From: an uncultured Bacteriovoracaceae bacterium
Lineage (GTDB): Bacteria; Bdellovibrionota; Bacteriovoracia; Bacteriovoracales; Bacteriovoracaceae
Length of the DNA: 59,411 nucleotides
Direction: 5' to 3'
Assembly (NCBI GenBank): GCA_950054155.1
Contig: CATLOT010000022.1
Span: 1-59,411 of the forward strand
In this document: positions 1-8,302 of the stretch, piece after piece
Layout of the letters: every line of letters begins with the position of its first letter
Numbering within the stretch: position 1 is the stretch's first letter
The notes under the pieces: model-generated
Seen by the model: the letters and a program-made list of their open reading frames with translations, nothing else
Told to the model about the DNA's origin: nothing
Database searches by the model: none
Translations under genes and position numbers: made by a program

Positions 1-472
1 CCATACTTCGAGCGATCGCCACTCTTTGCTTTTCACCACCGCTGAGCTGATTGGGAAAATGATCCAGGCGATGACCAAGGCCCACATCATCAAGGGCTTT
101 TTGAGCCGCTTGCTTCACCTCAAAAGCATTGAGCTTGCCATGAATTTCAAGAGGAAGACTCACATTTTCAAGTGCCGTTAGGTGTGGCAAAAGGTGAAAT
201 TGTTGAAAAATTATTCCTATTTTTTGACCACGAAGGACAGTTAACTCATCTTCTGTCAGAGCACTTAAGCTTTGGCCCTCTAACTTCATTTCACCACTAT
301 CTGGGGCTTCAATTCCAGCGAGTAAACTTAAAAGAGTGGATTTTCCACTTCCTGACTGACCAAGTATCGCGACGACTTCTCCTTTTTCCAAAGAGAAATC
401 TACCCCTTTAAGGACTTCAATTAAGCGCTCCCCTTGAGTAAAACCTTTCGTCAGTCTCTTTATCTCTAACAT
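1..472 (-). CDS. ABC transporter ATP-binding protein, LolD/YbbA type (partial, cut by window start)
   Basis: ATPase subunit of an ABC exporter of the LolD/YbbA/MacB class, expected at the cytoplasmic face with a FtsX-like permease outside the window. About 157 N-terminal residues are visible. They include Walker A (GQSGSGKST), the Q-loop (IIFQQFHLLP) and the signature LSGGEKQRVAIARS; Walker B lies beyond position 1. The ATG at 472-470 shares one base with the stop of the upstream GDSL esterase gene (TAATG), so the two are translationally coupled. An esterase next to this ATPase recalls the tesA-ybbA-ybbP neighbourhood of enterobacteria, though there tesA is divergent. A YbbA-like role is therefore a little more likely than LolD; this is inference. 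Confidence 0.85.
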   Translation of the reverse strand, partial: MLEIKRLTKGFTQGERLIEVLKGVDFSLEKGEVVAILGQSGSGKSTLLSLLAGIEAPDSGEMKLEGQSLSALTEDELTVLRGQKIGIIFQQFHLLPHLTALENVSLPLEIHGKLNAFEVKQAAQKALDDVGLGHRLDHFPNQLSGGEKQRVAIARSM

Positions 473-1089
473 TATTCTTCCTTTAAGAGGTTCATGAGGT
501 GATCGGCCACAAGCTTGCCCATTTTTTTATGACCTTTCTCATTAGGATGGATTCCATCTTCTTGATTAAATTCAGTTTCTCCGGCAACACCTTTTAAAAG
601 AAAAGGGAGATAAGCCGTTTTGTACTTTTCACTTAAATCTTTATACATCGCCTTAAATTCCCGACCATAATCAGGACCGTAATTAGGAGGGACCAACATA
701 CCGGCGATAACTACTTTCACACCTTTTTCTTGAGCAAGCTCAATCGCCGAAGCGAGATTCTTCTTACTCTCCTCAACTTTGATCCCCCTAAGGCCATCAT
801 TAGCCCCAAGGGCAAGAAAGAGAAGTTGAGGTTTTCCTTTTAAAAACCATTTTAACCGCGACAAAGCTGACGCTGTCGTTGAACCACTCACTGAGCCATT
901 AAGAACTTCAATCTTGTGCCCTTCTTTTTCAAGAAATGTCTTTGCTTGATAAGGATAAGCCAATTCTTTTTTAACTCCATAGCCTTCAGTTAAGCTGTCC
1001 CCTAAAAAGAGAACTTTAGTGATGGGAGGAGAATCTTTGGCAAGGCCAGAGAATGTCAGGCAAAGGGCGATAAGAATGAGTTTTTTCAT
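472..1089 (-). CDS. Secreted GDSL/SGNH arylesterase, TesA-like
   Basis: Exported SGNH-fold esterase/lysophospholipase of 205 residues, probably periplasmic. It starts with a short signal peptide (MKKLILIALCLTFSGLAK). SGNH block I is FLGDSLTEGYGV with the nucleophile Ser, block III is GAND (oxyanion Asn), and block V is DGIHPNEKGH carrying the catalytic Asp and His. The length matches E. coli TesA. It lies 38 bp downstream of the transglutaminase-family gene and overlaps the ABC ATPase start by one base, so it is probably the fourth gene of a minus-strand operon. Substrates may be acyl-esters or lysophospholipids; the sequence cannot say which. Confidence 0.9.
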   Translation of the reverse strand: MKKLILIALCLTFSGLAKDSPPITKVLFLGDSLTEGYGVKKELAYPYQAKTFLEKEGHKIEVLNGSVSGSTTASALSRLKWFLKGKPQLLFLALGANDGLRGIKVEESKKNLASAIELAQEKGVKVVIAGMLVPPNYGPDYGREFKAMYKDLSEKYKTAYLPFLLKGVAGETEFNQEDGIHPNEKGHKKMGKLVADHLMNLLKEE

Positions 1090-1127
1090 ACCTTTAGTAT
1101 ACGGAATTTAAAGGCAAGAGGACACCC

Positions 1128-3119
1128 TCATTTGTTAAGCTTTGGTAAATTTAGCTCTCTCACTAAAGAAGAAAAGGTTTTGATCTTCTCTCTCCCCTCC
1201 TCTTTTCCATAGACAAGTTTAGAGTAGAGAAAGATAACATTAGACAATTCATCTCTATAACTCGGAAAAGCTTCACATGCTTTCTCTAACAGCCTTAAGG
1301 GCCCTTCATTATCTCTGACCTCAATACCAGCGCGAGCTAATTTCTTTCGTAACAAAACATAGTGCCTTGCAACTTCACTCTTTTCTTCCCGGTCACGCCG
1401 CAAGATAAGGAGAAGTGGAATCAAAAGAATCAAACACCCACCGATACAAAGGGCTAATAACTTCCAGGGCCAAGAACGATTAGTCTTTCCAAGGAAAGTG
1501 AATATACTTTTTTGTCTATCAAGATCAAATCCGACAAACTCGCGATTCGCTTCGTAGTAGAGCATATCAATCGCAAAGAAGAGGCCTTGCCAAAATTCGC
1601 TGCTGCGTTTTTCTAGATAGACATCCATTGAGACGCCTATCTTCTCTTCTTCATTAACAAGAAAACTTTGAGCGCCATAACGAATACGATCGGGCGAGAC
1701 CCATCCCGTGGGATCAAAACGAACCCAACCTTTTCTTTCATCCCAAGCCTCAACCCAAGCATGAGCATCCCTTCCTTTAACAAGGTAATACTGGCCGAGG
1801 GGATTATACTCTCCACCGTGAAAGCCGACGACAACTCTTGAAGGAATCCCCATCAATCTTAAAAAGAGGGCATAGCTAGAAGAGAAATGCTCGCAAAAAC
1901 CAAGTCTCGTATCAAAGAAGAACTGATCTAAGGGCGCTTTTGCAGAGAGCCTTCCAGGTTTCAAGGTATAGGTAAATTTCTTTTCACCTAAGTAGCGCTG
2001 AAAGATCAAAGAGGCTTGCCGTAATTCTATTTGCTGGTCTTTTTTAAGGTCTTCAACCCATTTAAAAAATCGCGGAGCCGCCTCCCGTTTAGGTACCTGT
2101 AAGAAGTGGTTTCTTACTTGATCGTTCAAACGCGTTTTAACAGAGCGGCCCGTTTGAGCTTTATAGCTGATCTTTTTGTTGCTATAGGGAAAGAACTTAA
2201 TCGTTGCTCCTCCCATTTTTAAGGGATGGCCACGGCTCCCCAGTTTTAATCCCATAGAGTTTTCTAATAAGAAGAGAGGACTATTCATAAATTTATCGTA
2301 ACTGACTTCATAGCTGTACTTTACAGGCTTTACCACTTCCATTTGACTACCACCGGGAGGGCGAATTCGACTCCATTTAAAGCCATCCGTCTTAGAGAGA
2401 ATAGCCCCTCGCCAGTAGAGTTCAAAGTATGTCGGAGTCTTATCGTTGTGAAACTTTGCACGAAAGTAAGGGATATTACTATTGACGACCTCTTCAAGCT
2501 CTCCTGGACGAAGCTCATCACTAAAGCCCGTAATACTTTCTTTTTTAATGGTATTAAAAAAGAGGTTTCCAAGAGGAAGACGAGGAAAGGCAAAAAAGAG
2601 AATTAAGGCAAGAGGGAGGGAATAGAGAAAAATTTTAAAAAAGACAATCTTTCGCCTCTTTTCCCACTTCCTTTCCTTCTTTTGAAAGTGGAAGAGAAAA
2701 AAGAAAAGGATTAAGGTAAAAATTAGCACAAAGAAAACCATATAGAGGTCATCAACGGTGAGAACATGCCCAATTAAGGCAAGCTCACAAATAAGAAAGA
2801 AAAGATAAAAGTCCCTCTTTTCCTTGATCTCAAAGAGCTTCAAGCTCGCCATCAAGCTCAAGACAGCAACACCTGGCTCTAAGCCCCAAAGGGTTTGATA
2901 CTCTTGAAAAATAAGGGCCAGACCACTTCCTAAGAGACCAATGAGAATCACTTTAGAAAGGAGTCTCTTCTTAATAACTTGAAAAATTGACAGTAAGACA
3001 TTGAGAAAGAAGAGACCGTTTAAAAGAGCTGAAACTTGATTTAAGAAGGGAAGATAAGAGAGAACAAAGAAAATAAGACAGGCCTCAAAGAGGCTTAAGC
3101 GTGAGAGAACTCCCTTCAT
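1128..3119 (-). CDS. Membrane-anchored transglutaminase-like protein (TgpA family, DUF3488-TGc-DUF4129)
   Basis: Inner-membrane protein of 663 residues with several N-terminal membrane segments (roughly residues 10-200), a large periplasmic transglutaminase-like core, another membrane segment near residue 555, and a cytoplasmic DUF4129-like tail. The papain-like triad is visible: Cys in LGFCEHFSSSYALFLR, His in GRDAHAWVEAW and Asp in VRFDPTGW. This is the TgpA architecture, normally encoded with MoxR and DUF58 proteins as here. The start overlaps the DUF58 stop by 4 bp (ATGA). The TgpA family is linked to the cell envelope, but its substrate is not established. Family assignment is secure; function is inferred. 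Confidence 0.92.
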   Translation of the reverse strand: MKGVLSRLSLFEACLIFFVLSYLPFLNQVSALLNGLFFLNVLLSIFQVIKKRLLSKVILIGLLGSGLALIFQEYQTLWGLEPGVAVLSLMASLKLFEIKEKRDFYLFFLICELALIGHVLTVDDLYMVFFVLIFTLILFFFLFHFQKKERKWEKRRKIVFFKIFLYSLPLALILFFAFPRLPLGNLFFNTIKKESITGFSDELRPGELEEVVNSNIPYFRAKFHNDKTPTYFELYWRGAILSKTDGFKWSRIRPPGGSQMEVVKPVKYSYEVSYDKFMNSPLFLLENSMGLKLGSRGHPLKMGGATIKFFPYSNKKISYKAQTGRSVKTRLNDQVRNHFLQVPKREAAPRFFKWVEDLKKDQQIELRQASLIFQRYLGEKKFTYTLKPGRLSAKAPLDQFFFDTRLGFCEHFSSSYALFLRLMGIPSRVVVGFHGGEYNPLGQYYLVKGRDAHAWVEAWDERKGWVRFDPTGWVSPDRIRYGAQSFLVNEEEKIGVSMDVYLEKRSSEFWQGLFFAIDMLYYEANREFVGFDLDRQKSIFTFLGKTNRSWPWKLLALCIGGCLILLIPLLLILRRDREEKSEVARHYVLLRKKLARAGIEVRDNEGPLRLLEKACEAFPSYRDELSNVIFLYSKLVYGKEEGREKIKTFSSLVRELNLPKLNK

Positions 3120-4063
3120 AGGATAATCTCTCTCTTAGGCTTATCAAAGAGGGCCAAGCGTTTAAGAGAATTCCTTTTAAAAGCTCCCCCCCTACCAAAG
3201 AGTGGCGCCTCATCTTCCAAAATGAGGGCATAGGTGCCCCCTCTTGCTTCTGCTTGCTCAATCATTCCTGCGAGCCTTCGGATCTTCTCCTCACGAGTGC
3301 CCTTAACCTCTTTTAAGTCAAAGAGATAAAGGCCATCCGATTGTTCAATAAACTTCTTAAGGAGAATTCCTCTGCCTCGAGAGTAAGCCCGCCAATCGAT
3401 GGAGCGCAAAGGCATTCCCTCCTGATAAGCAAAGTGGCCAAAGAACTCCTCTGCTCCAAGTTCAACTTTATTAAAGCTTCTCCCCCGCTCATAGCTTGGG
3501 TAGGTTGGGGCCTCTAATTGAATGGAGTTATCTACTTTTGGATAAATGAAGAAATCAAAAGAGGTTCTCCAGAATTTCCACACCCGAAAGAGCCCAAAGG
3601 GAAAGAGAGAGTATAATTTAAGGCGCTCACCATGATAATGACCCCTACTTAATCGGCTTTTAGAGACTAGCACTGCTTTCGTTTCCCCTGGGGCAAGGGT
3701 CACTTCTTCACACTCATCTCCATAGAGAAGAGAGGCTCCAATATCAAAACGATCTTTACGCGTGTTATTCTTAAGGGTCACACGAAAGGTCATGGCTTCC
3801 CCTTCGTGTTTATCGGCCTCACTTCTCACCGTAAGAACTTCAACTCCAGCAAGGTTGAAGTTAGTAAAATGAGCACTCACAAAGACGAGTGAGACAAAAA
3901 TAAAGGTCGTCGTAAAAGCCAGGCTATGGCCATAGGACAGGCTTATAAGGAAGAGGACAAAAATAATGATAATGAAGTAAATTCCATAAGCTGTTGGAAA
4001 GATAAATAAGCGATTATGAGACTTACCTAGCTTTTTCTTAAATGCCGTTACCAAGGACTTCAT
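3116..4063 (-). CDS. DUF58 domain membrane protein
   Basis: Protein of about 315 residues with two hydrophobic segments near the N-terminus (around residues 25-70), followed by a cytoplasmic region. The conserved DUF58 core is visible as the run GMPLRSIDWRAYSRGRGILL, including the DWR motif. DUF58 proteins are VWA-like partners of MoxR ATPases. The ATG at 4063 is preferred to the GTG one codon upstream because GGGAAG lies 5 bases before it. The gene sits between moxR (16 bp upstream) and the transglutaminase-like gene (4-bp overlap), so all three are probably made together as an envelope-related complex. Confidence 0.92.
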   Translation of the reverse strand: MKSLVTAFKKKLGKSHNRLFIFPTAYGIYFIIIIFVLFLISLSYGHSLAFTTTFIFVSLVFVSAHFTNFNLAGVEVLTVRSEADKHEGEAMTFRVTLKNNTRKDRFDIGASLLYGDECEEVTLAPGETKAVLVSKSRLSRGHYHGERLKLYSLFPFGLFRVWKFWRTSFDFFIYPKVDNSIQLEAPTYPSYERGRSFNKVELGAEEFFGHFAYQEGMPLRSIDWRAYSRGRGILLKKFIEQSDGLYLFDLKEVKGTREEKIRRLAGMIEQAEARGGTYALILEDEAPLFGRGGAFKRNSLKRLALFDKPKREIIL

Positions 4064-4079
4064 CACACCACTTCCCTCT

Positions 4080-4994
4080 TTAAAGAGGGACCTTAACTTT
4101 AGCGATCATATTCTTAATAAGGCCTTGTCCATAGAGAACACCTTTCCCTCCCCCGATACGATGGCCAAGTATATAAGGAGCTATTTTTTGAACATCTTCA
4201 GGAACCACGTGATCTCTATCTTCAATAAAAGCAAGTGACTTTGCCCCTAGCACCAAGTCCTTACTCGCTCGAGGGCTTAAGTATGCCCCCTCCTCAAAAT
4301 CACTTCGTCCAAACTCCAGAAGATCGAGCAGGTAATCAAGTAACTTATCACTGACATGTATATTATGGATCTGATCTCTTATTTCACTGAGTTCACTCGC
4401 ATTGAGAATAGGCTCAAGTTCCTCAATAAGGGAGCGTGTTTCTCTTTGCTGTAAGATTTTCTTTTCATATTCTCTAGAGGGAAAGTCGAGATGAAGACTC
4501 ATAAAGAAGCGATCCAGCTGACTCTCTGGCAATTGAAAGGTCCCCACCTGAAAGAATGGGTTTTGCGTACCAACAATGAGAAATGGATACTCCAAGGGAA
4601 ACTCTTGTCCTTCGACTGTCACCTTTCTCTCCTCCATCACTTGCAAGAGAGCACTTTGCGTTTTTGGCGTGGCACGATTAAGCTCATCGGCAAGAATCAT
4701 TTGGCCAAAGATTGGTCCCTTTTTAAAGGTAAAGTCCTCACTTTCCTTGCGGTAAATCATGGTTCCCAAGATATCACCGGGAAGAAGGTCATTCGTAAAT
4801 TGGATTCGATTCAATTCCATCCCTAAGAGACGACTCAGAAGGTACACGAGAGTGGTCTTACCGACCCCTGGAACGTCCTCAATAAGCAAGTGCCCTCCCG
4901 CAAAAAGAGAAGCGAGCGCGAGTCGAATTTCTTCTTCTTTCCCCAATAAGACCTGACTCGCTTGATTTAAAATTTGTGAGCACTTCGTTTCCAT
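4080..4994 (-). CDS. MoxR family AAA+ ATPase
   Basis: Cytoplasmic AAA+ chaperone-like ATPase of about 304 residues. Walker A is DVPGVGKTT, Walker B is MILADELNRA, and sensor 1 is VGTQNPF; the motif LPESQLDRFFM is typical of MoxR. A C-terminal lid domain includes YLSPRASKDL. The family assists metal loading or complex assembly on VWA/DUF58 partners. I chose the ATG at 4994, with AAGGA 6 bases upstream, over a TTG 15 bases earlier that has no spaced ribosome site. It is first in the operon moxR-DUF58-tgpA-GDSL-ABC and diverges from the glutathione peroxidase gene. Confidence 0.93.
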   Translation of the reverse strand: METKCSQILNQASQVLLGKEEEIRLALASLFAGGHLLIEDVPGVGKTTLVYLLSRLLGMELNRIQFTNDLLPGDILGTMIYRKESEDFTFKKGPIFGQMILADELNRATPKTQSALLQVMEERKVTVEGQEFPLEYPFLIVGTQNPFFQVGTFQLPESQLDRFFMSLHLDFPSREYEKKILQQRETRSLIEELEPILNASELSEIRDQIHNIHVSDKLLDYLLDLLEFGRSDFEEGAYLSPRASKDLVLGAKSLAFIEDRDHVVPEDVQKIAPYILGHRIGGGKGVLYGQGLIKNMIAKVKVPL

Positions 4995-5020
4995 ACCGTT
5001 CCTTGGCAAACACTTACTTC

Positions 5021-5049
5021 TTACTGTTTTAAGATTCCTAGAGTATAAC
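5021..5049 (+). promoter_or_regulatory. Possible sigma-70 promoter of the glutathione peroxidase gene
   Basis: TTACTG at 5021-5026 and TATAAC at 5044-5049 are separated by 17 bases and lie 37 bases before the start codon. The -10 is good, the -35 weak. Prediction only. Confidence 0.35.
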
Positions 5050-5086
5050 TTAAAGACTCACTCATTTCACTCAAGGGGCATAAGTA

Positions 5087-5572
5087 ATGACTAGTATCTA
5101 TGACTTTTCAGTAAGAACAATCGACTCCACCGAGGTCTCATTAAAAGAGTATGAAGGTAAGGTAATTCTCGTGGTTAATGTCGCCAGTAAATGTGGATTC
5201 ACTCCTCAGTACACAGGCCTAGAAGAACTCTATAAGAAATATAAAGACCAAGGCTTCACTATACTTGCCTTTCCCTGCAACCAGTTTGGACGCCAAGAAC
5301 CAGGAGATGCTGAAGAAATCAAGTCATTTTGTAGCCTCACCTATGATGTGACCTTCCCCCTCTTTAGTAAAGTAGACGTCAATGGAAAGGACGAAGAGCC
5401 CCTTTTTAAGCACCTTAAGAAAGAGGCACCAGGTCTTCTTGGCAGCAAGGCCATTAAGTGGAATTTCACTAAATTTCTCATTGGTAAAAAGGGAGAGGTC
5501 ATCAAGCGCTATGCTCCAAAAGATAAGCCCGAGGATCTTAATCAGGATATAGCGAAGGCACTATCCTCTTGA
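5087..5572 (+). CDS. Glutathione peroxidase (BtuE/Gpx family, Cys type)
   Basis: Thiol peroxidase of 161 residues reducing hydrogen or lipid peroxides in the cytoplasm. It has the family run NVASKCGFTPQY with a Cys codon (TGT) at the peroxidatic position, the motif LAFPCNQFGRQEPG carrying a likely resolving Cys and the Gln, and WNFTKFLI with the active-site Trp and Asn. Bacterial members of this kind often use thioredoxin rather than glutathione. The ATG follows AAGGGG. It diverges from moxR and precedes the CBS and B12-regulator genes, so it may belong to a stress-defence neighbourhood; that link is inferred. Confidence 0.95.
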   Translation: MTSIYDFSVRTIDSTEVSLKEYEGKVILVVNVASKCGFTPQYTGLEELYKKYKDQGFTILAFPCNQFGRQEPGDAEEIKSFCSLTYDVTFPLFSKVDVNGKDEEPLFKHLKKEAPGLLGSKAIKWNFTKFLIGKKGEVIKRYAPKDKPEDLNQDIAKALSS

Positions 5573-5582
5573 AATTGTTTTC

Positions 5583-5611
5583 TTGTTCCAAAGATGGCCT
5601 GAGATTATAAT
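5583..5611 (+). promoter_or_regulatory. Sigma-70 promoter of the CBS-domain gene
   Basis: TTGTTC at 5583-5588, a 17-base spacer and a perfect TATAAT at 5606-5611 lie 36 bases before the GTG start. This suggests the CBS gene is transcribed independently of the peroxidase gene. Confidence 0.6.
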
Positions 5612-5646
5612 GGAAGAGAACTAAAAACTATTGAAGAGGAGATCTC

Positions 5647-6096
5647 GTGAAAGCTTCCGAGTTTATGACTAAGAATGTTTACACTTGTAATGAAAACCAA
5701 ACCGTAGAAGATGCGGCAACCCTTATGGGTGAGCACGGAATTAGTGTTGTTCCTATCGTTGATGATCAAGGTAAGCTAACGGGAATCATCACTGAAAGTG
5801 ACTTCATCTCTCGCAATAAGAATATTCCCCATGCAATGGCCTCCCTGCGCCTTCTCTTTGGAAAGAGCTTCCACTCAACTGATGTTGAGCAAGTCTACAA
5901 GGAATCAAAAGAGAAGAAATTAAGCGAGGTTATGACTAAGAATCCAAAAACAGTATCCCAAGATGCCACGCTTGATGAAGTGGTGACCTTTATGTCTGAA
6001 AAGAACCTTAAAAGGCTACCCGTCTTAGAAAATGAAAAAGTCGTTGGTATCATTACAAGACACAATATCATCAATGCCTTTAATAAATTAAAATAA
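5647..6096 (+). CDS. Stand-alone CBS-domain pair protein
   Basis: Small cytoplasmic protein of 149 residues made almost entirely of two CBS motifs forming one Bateman module: residues about 1-60 (MTKNVYTCNENQTVEDAA, GIITESDF) and about 95-149 (VMTKNPKTVSQDATLDEV, VVGIITRHN). Such modules bind adenosine nucleotides and usually regulate another protein; the target is not identifiable here. The start is GTG with GAGGAG upstream, behind a strong predicted promoter. The gene ends in a hairpin terminator convergent with the MerR-family gene. Confidence 0.93.
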   Translation: MKASEFMTKNVYTCNENQTVEDAATLMGEHGISVVPIVDDQGKLTGIITESDFISRNKNIPHAMASLRLLFGKSFHSTDVEQVYKESKEKKLSEVMTKNPKTVSQDATLDEVVTFMSEKNLKRLPVLENEKVVGIITRHNIINAFNKLK

Positions 6097-6103
6097 GCTT
6101 ATA

Positions 6104-6127
6104 GGGCAGAGTCCGCTCTGCCCTTTT
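6104..6127 (+). terminator. Rho-independent terminator after the CBS gene
   Basis: GGGCAGAG and CTCTGCCC form a perfect 8-bp stem with a TCCG loop (6104-6123), followed by TTTT. It lies between convergent genes. Confidence 0.8.
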
Positions 6128-6131
6128 CCCT

Positions 6132-7082
6132 CTAAAGCGCCTTTAGATACTTATCAAAATCCGCCATGCTCTCCACAAATTGTCCCGATCCCGTCAAAAG
6201 AGTTTTATCCACATGACTATTGCCCCCTACGATAAGTTTAACTTTAGGGAGTTTACGAAGTACTGAATTTATATAGGTATTCACAAACCCAATAGGCTTC
6301 GTCTCAGGGGCTATCGTAGAGCCAAGTAAAATTGTATTCACCTCTAAAGAATGAACGGCATCAATGAGACTCTCAAGGGGAAGGTTGGGCCCTAAGTAGA
6401 AATAAGGGACGTTATAGTGGCGGCAAAGAAGGGCCCCCATAAGAATCCCAAACTCATGAAAGTCCCCTTCTGGAGCACTAATGACAATCCTTGCATTCTT
6501 TGTACTCTTCGATGTTTGATTATTATAAAGTAAGTGGCCGATATGAAATTTTAAGATTGCAGAGAGTGCGTGCTCTTGGGAAATATTTAACTTTCCCTCG
6601 TGCACGGCCATCCCAACCTTCGTCAATAAAGGCGAAATGATATCTAAGGCAAAGTCGCGCGGATTCAAGAGAAGCTTGAGCTTACTAATTTCATGAGAAA
6701 TCACATCGAGCTTGTAACACTCCAAAGCGAGATAGAGGTTTTGTAAACTCTGAGTGGTGTTCACCGGCTCTTTTACAAGAGAGAGCTCATCACCAGAGGT
6801 GACAGAGTTCGCTTTCTTTCCAAGTTTCTCAAGAAGAACGCGAAGCTCACTTCTTGGTAATCCCGCAATCTTTCCAATGGTGTGGCCAAGCGTACAGAGC
6901 TCTGAGAGAAGTGTGAGTTTATCAATATCATCATCACTATACTCACGACGCCCATTGTGACTTCTTTGAGGAACAACCGCTTGATAGCGCTTTTCCCAGG
7001 CCCTAATGGTGTGAATTCCCACTCCCGAAATTTTAGATGCGAGTTGTATGCTGTATTGTCCTTGTGAACTTTCTTTTGTCAT
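6132..7082 (-). CDS. MerR-family regulator with cobalamin-binding domain (CarH/LitR-like)
   Basis: Transcription factor of about 316 residues. An N-terminal MerR winged helix (YSIQLASKISGVGIHTIRAW, then EKRYQAVVPQR) is followed by a helical B12-associated domain and a Rossmann cobalamin-binding domain with the axial-His motif DFHEFG. CarH/LitR proteins use adenosylcobalamin as a light sensor and repress photoprotective genes in the dark. The EH pair of the upper-face motif is present (NISQEHALS), but the Trp expected ten residues before that Glu in CarH is Val. AdoCbl photochemistry is therefore uncertain. The ATG at 7082, with GGGG upstream, is chosen because a 16-codon N-terminal extension to 7130 would overlap the predicted promoter. 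Confidence 0.9.
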   Translation of the reverse strand: MTKESSQGQYSIQLASKISGVGIHTIRAWEKRYQAVVPQRSHNGRREYSDDDIDKLTLLSELCTLGHTIGKIAGLPRSELRVLLEKLGKKANSVTSGDELSLVKEPVNTTQSLQNLYLALECYKLDVISHEISKLKLLLNPRDFALDIISPLLTKVGMAVHEGKLNISQEHALSAILKFHIGHLLYNNQTSKSTKNARIVISAPEGDFHEFGILMGALLCRHYNVPYFYLGPNLPLESLIDAVHSLEVNTILLGSTIAPETKPIGFVNTYINSVLRKLPKVKLIVGGNSHVDKTLLTGSGQFVESMADFDKYLKAL

Positions 7083-7101
7083 CGTATTGCCCCTTTTCTC
7101 A

Positions 7102-7130
7102 ATAATAGAGGTTTTGACGACTATGTACAA
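7102..7130 (-). promoter_or_regulatory. Promoter of the B12-regulator gene with TGTACA operator-like palindrome
   Basis: On the minus strand, TTGTAC (7130-7125), a 17-base spacer and TATTAT (7107-7102) make a good sigma-70 promoter. The palindrome TGTACA at 7124-7129 overlaps the -35. CarH/LitR operators contain TGTACA-like elements, so autorepression is likely. I found no second copy in a neighbouring promoter. Confidence 0.55.
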
Positions 7131-7173
7131 GTGTTGTCTAGGTTATTCATTTCTCCCTTCTAACCTCTTTCAT

Positions 7174-7202
7174 TTGGGTCATGACTCAATAAAAGATACA
7201 AT
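7174..7202 (+). promoter_or_regulatory. Possible promoter of the YfcH-like gene, implying a leaderless mRNA
   Basis: TTGGGT at 7174-7179, a 17-base spacer and TACAAT at 7197-7202. Transcription would begin at about 7209, the A of the start codon. No Shine-Dalgarno sequence precedes that codon, consistent with a leaderless message. The -35 is weak. Confidence 0.35.
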
Positions 7203-7208
7203 AATCTC

Positions 7209-8117
7209 ATGAAAATACTTATCACCGGAGGTACTGGTTTCGTCGGCCAGAGACTCGTAAAAAAATTGTATCAAAGTGGTCATGAGGCGGTGATCACTAC
7301 CCGTAACGCTCAAAGGGCCCGAGCTAAGGAAGACACCCAAGCTCACTTTGTTGAGTGGGATTATAAGAACGAGGACTTCCCCTCTGGCGCTCTTGAAGGC
7401 ATTGATGGAATCATCAACCTGATGGGAGAGAATATTTCTAACAAGCGCTGGAGTGACTCGCAAAAAAAGAAAATTTACGACTCTCGTGTGCTTGCAACTA
7501 AGAAACTTGTCGAGGCCTGTGAAACGACTCTTTCTGAACCTCTTGATTTTTTCATCTCTGGCTCTGCCATTGGGATCTATCCCGCCAATACCGATGAAAC
7601 TCTCGTGGAAACCAGCCCTACAGCAAGTGGTTTTCTTCCTGACGTCTGTAAGGACTGGGAGGCTGAAGCCCTTAAAATAACCAAAACAAAGAGAACTGTC
7701 ATATGCCGAACAGGCGTCGTTCTTGGTCCGGAATCAGGGGCACTCTCTAAGCTCCTTCCCCTTTTTAAGCTCGGAGCAGGTGGTCCGATAGGTTCAGGTA
7801 AAATGGTCATGAGCTGGATTCACGTAGAGGACTTAGTAAAGGCCCTTATTACCTTTAGTGAGGGAGAGAAGTTTCAAGGCATCTACAATCTCGTTGCTCC
7901 TAACCCTGTCCCCAATAAAGAATTCACGAAGGCCCTCGCCAAAGCAGTTCATAGACCAGCGATTTTTCCGGCACCGCCCTTTATGCTGAAACTCGTCTTT
8001 GGGGAGATGAGTTCTATCATTCTTGACTCCCAGACGATCATCCCACAAAAGCTCAACGAAGAGGGCTTTCAGTTTGATCACCCTGAAATTTATGAGGCCC
8101 TTCAAGACCTCACCTAA
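7209..8117 (+). CDS. SDR-family epimerase, TIGR01777/YfcH type
   Basis: Extended short-chain dehydrogenase-like protein of 302 residues with an N-terminal nucleotide-binding motif (ITGGTGFVGQRLV), the family run NLMGENISNKRWSD, FISGSAIGIYP, the motif RTGVVLGPESGALSKLLP, and SWIHVEDLVKAL. Its biochemical reaction is not known to me. YfcH-like genes recur beside photolyases and B12 MerR regulators in light-responsive gene sets of several proteobacteria, and here it diverges from just such a regulator. No ribosome site precedes the ATG. Membership of the light/oxidative stress set is inferred from this context. Confidence 0.9.
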   Translation: MKILITGGTGFVGQRLVKKLYQSGHEAVITTRNAQRARAKEDTQAHFVEWDYKNEDFPSGALEGIDGIINLMGENISNKRWSDSQKKKIYDSRVLATKKLVEACETTLSEPLDFFISGSAIGIYPANTDETLVETSPTASGFLPDVCKDWEAEALKITKTKRTVICRTGVVLGPESGALSKLLPLFKLGAGGPIGSGKMVMSWIHVEDLVKALITFSEGEKFQGIYNLVAPNPVPNKEFTKALAKAVHRPAIFPAPPFMLKLVFGEMSSIILDSQTIIPQKLNEEGFQFDHPEIYEALQDLT

Positions 8118-8170
8118 CACCCTATTAAAAGGTTCTTCTTAAACCTCTAAACCGCCACAAATCTTTGGTA

Positions 8171-8200
8171 TTGATGGCGGTGAGGTATTTTAACTATAAT
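8171..8200 (+). promoter_or_regulatory. Sigma-70 promoter of the lytic transglycosylase gene
   Basis: TTGATG at 8171-8176, an 18-base spacer and a perfect TATAAT at 8195-8200, about 100 bases before the chosen start at 8303. Confidence 0.55.
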
Positions 8201-8302
8201 AGTTCATCCCCGCGGCACGTCTGTTATCAACTCCGTCTTCAAGGAGCTCTCTGGTTTTATAACTAGGATCTCCTTATGAAAGACGTTGGAGAGGAGAAAC
8301 AG

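Noticed and set aside
5087-5572. Selenocysteine in the glutathione peroxidase
   Set aside because: The peroxidatic codon is TGT (Cys), with no in-frame TGA.
8140-8186. Hairpin ACCGCCA...TGGCGGT as terminator of the YfcH gene
   Set aside because: The 7-bp stem has a 17-base loop and no T-run, and it overlaps the -35 of the next gene. Too weak to call.
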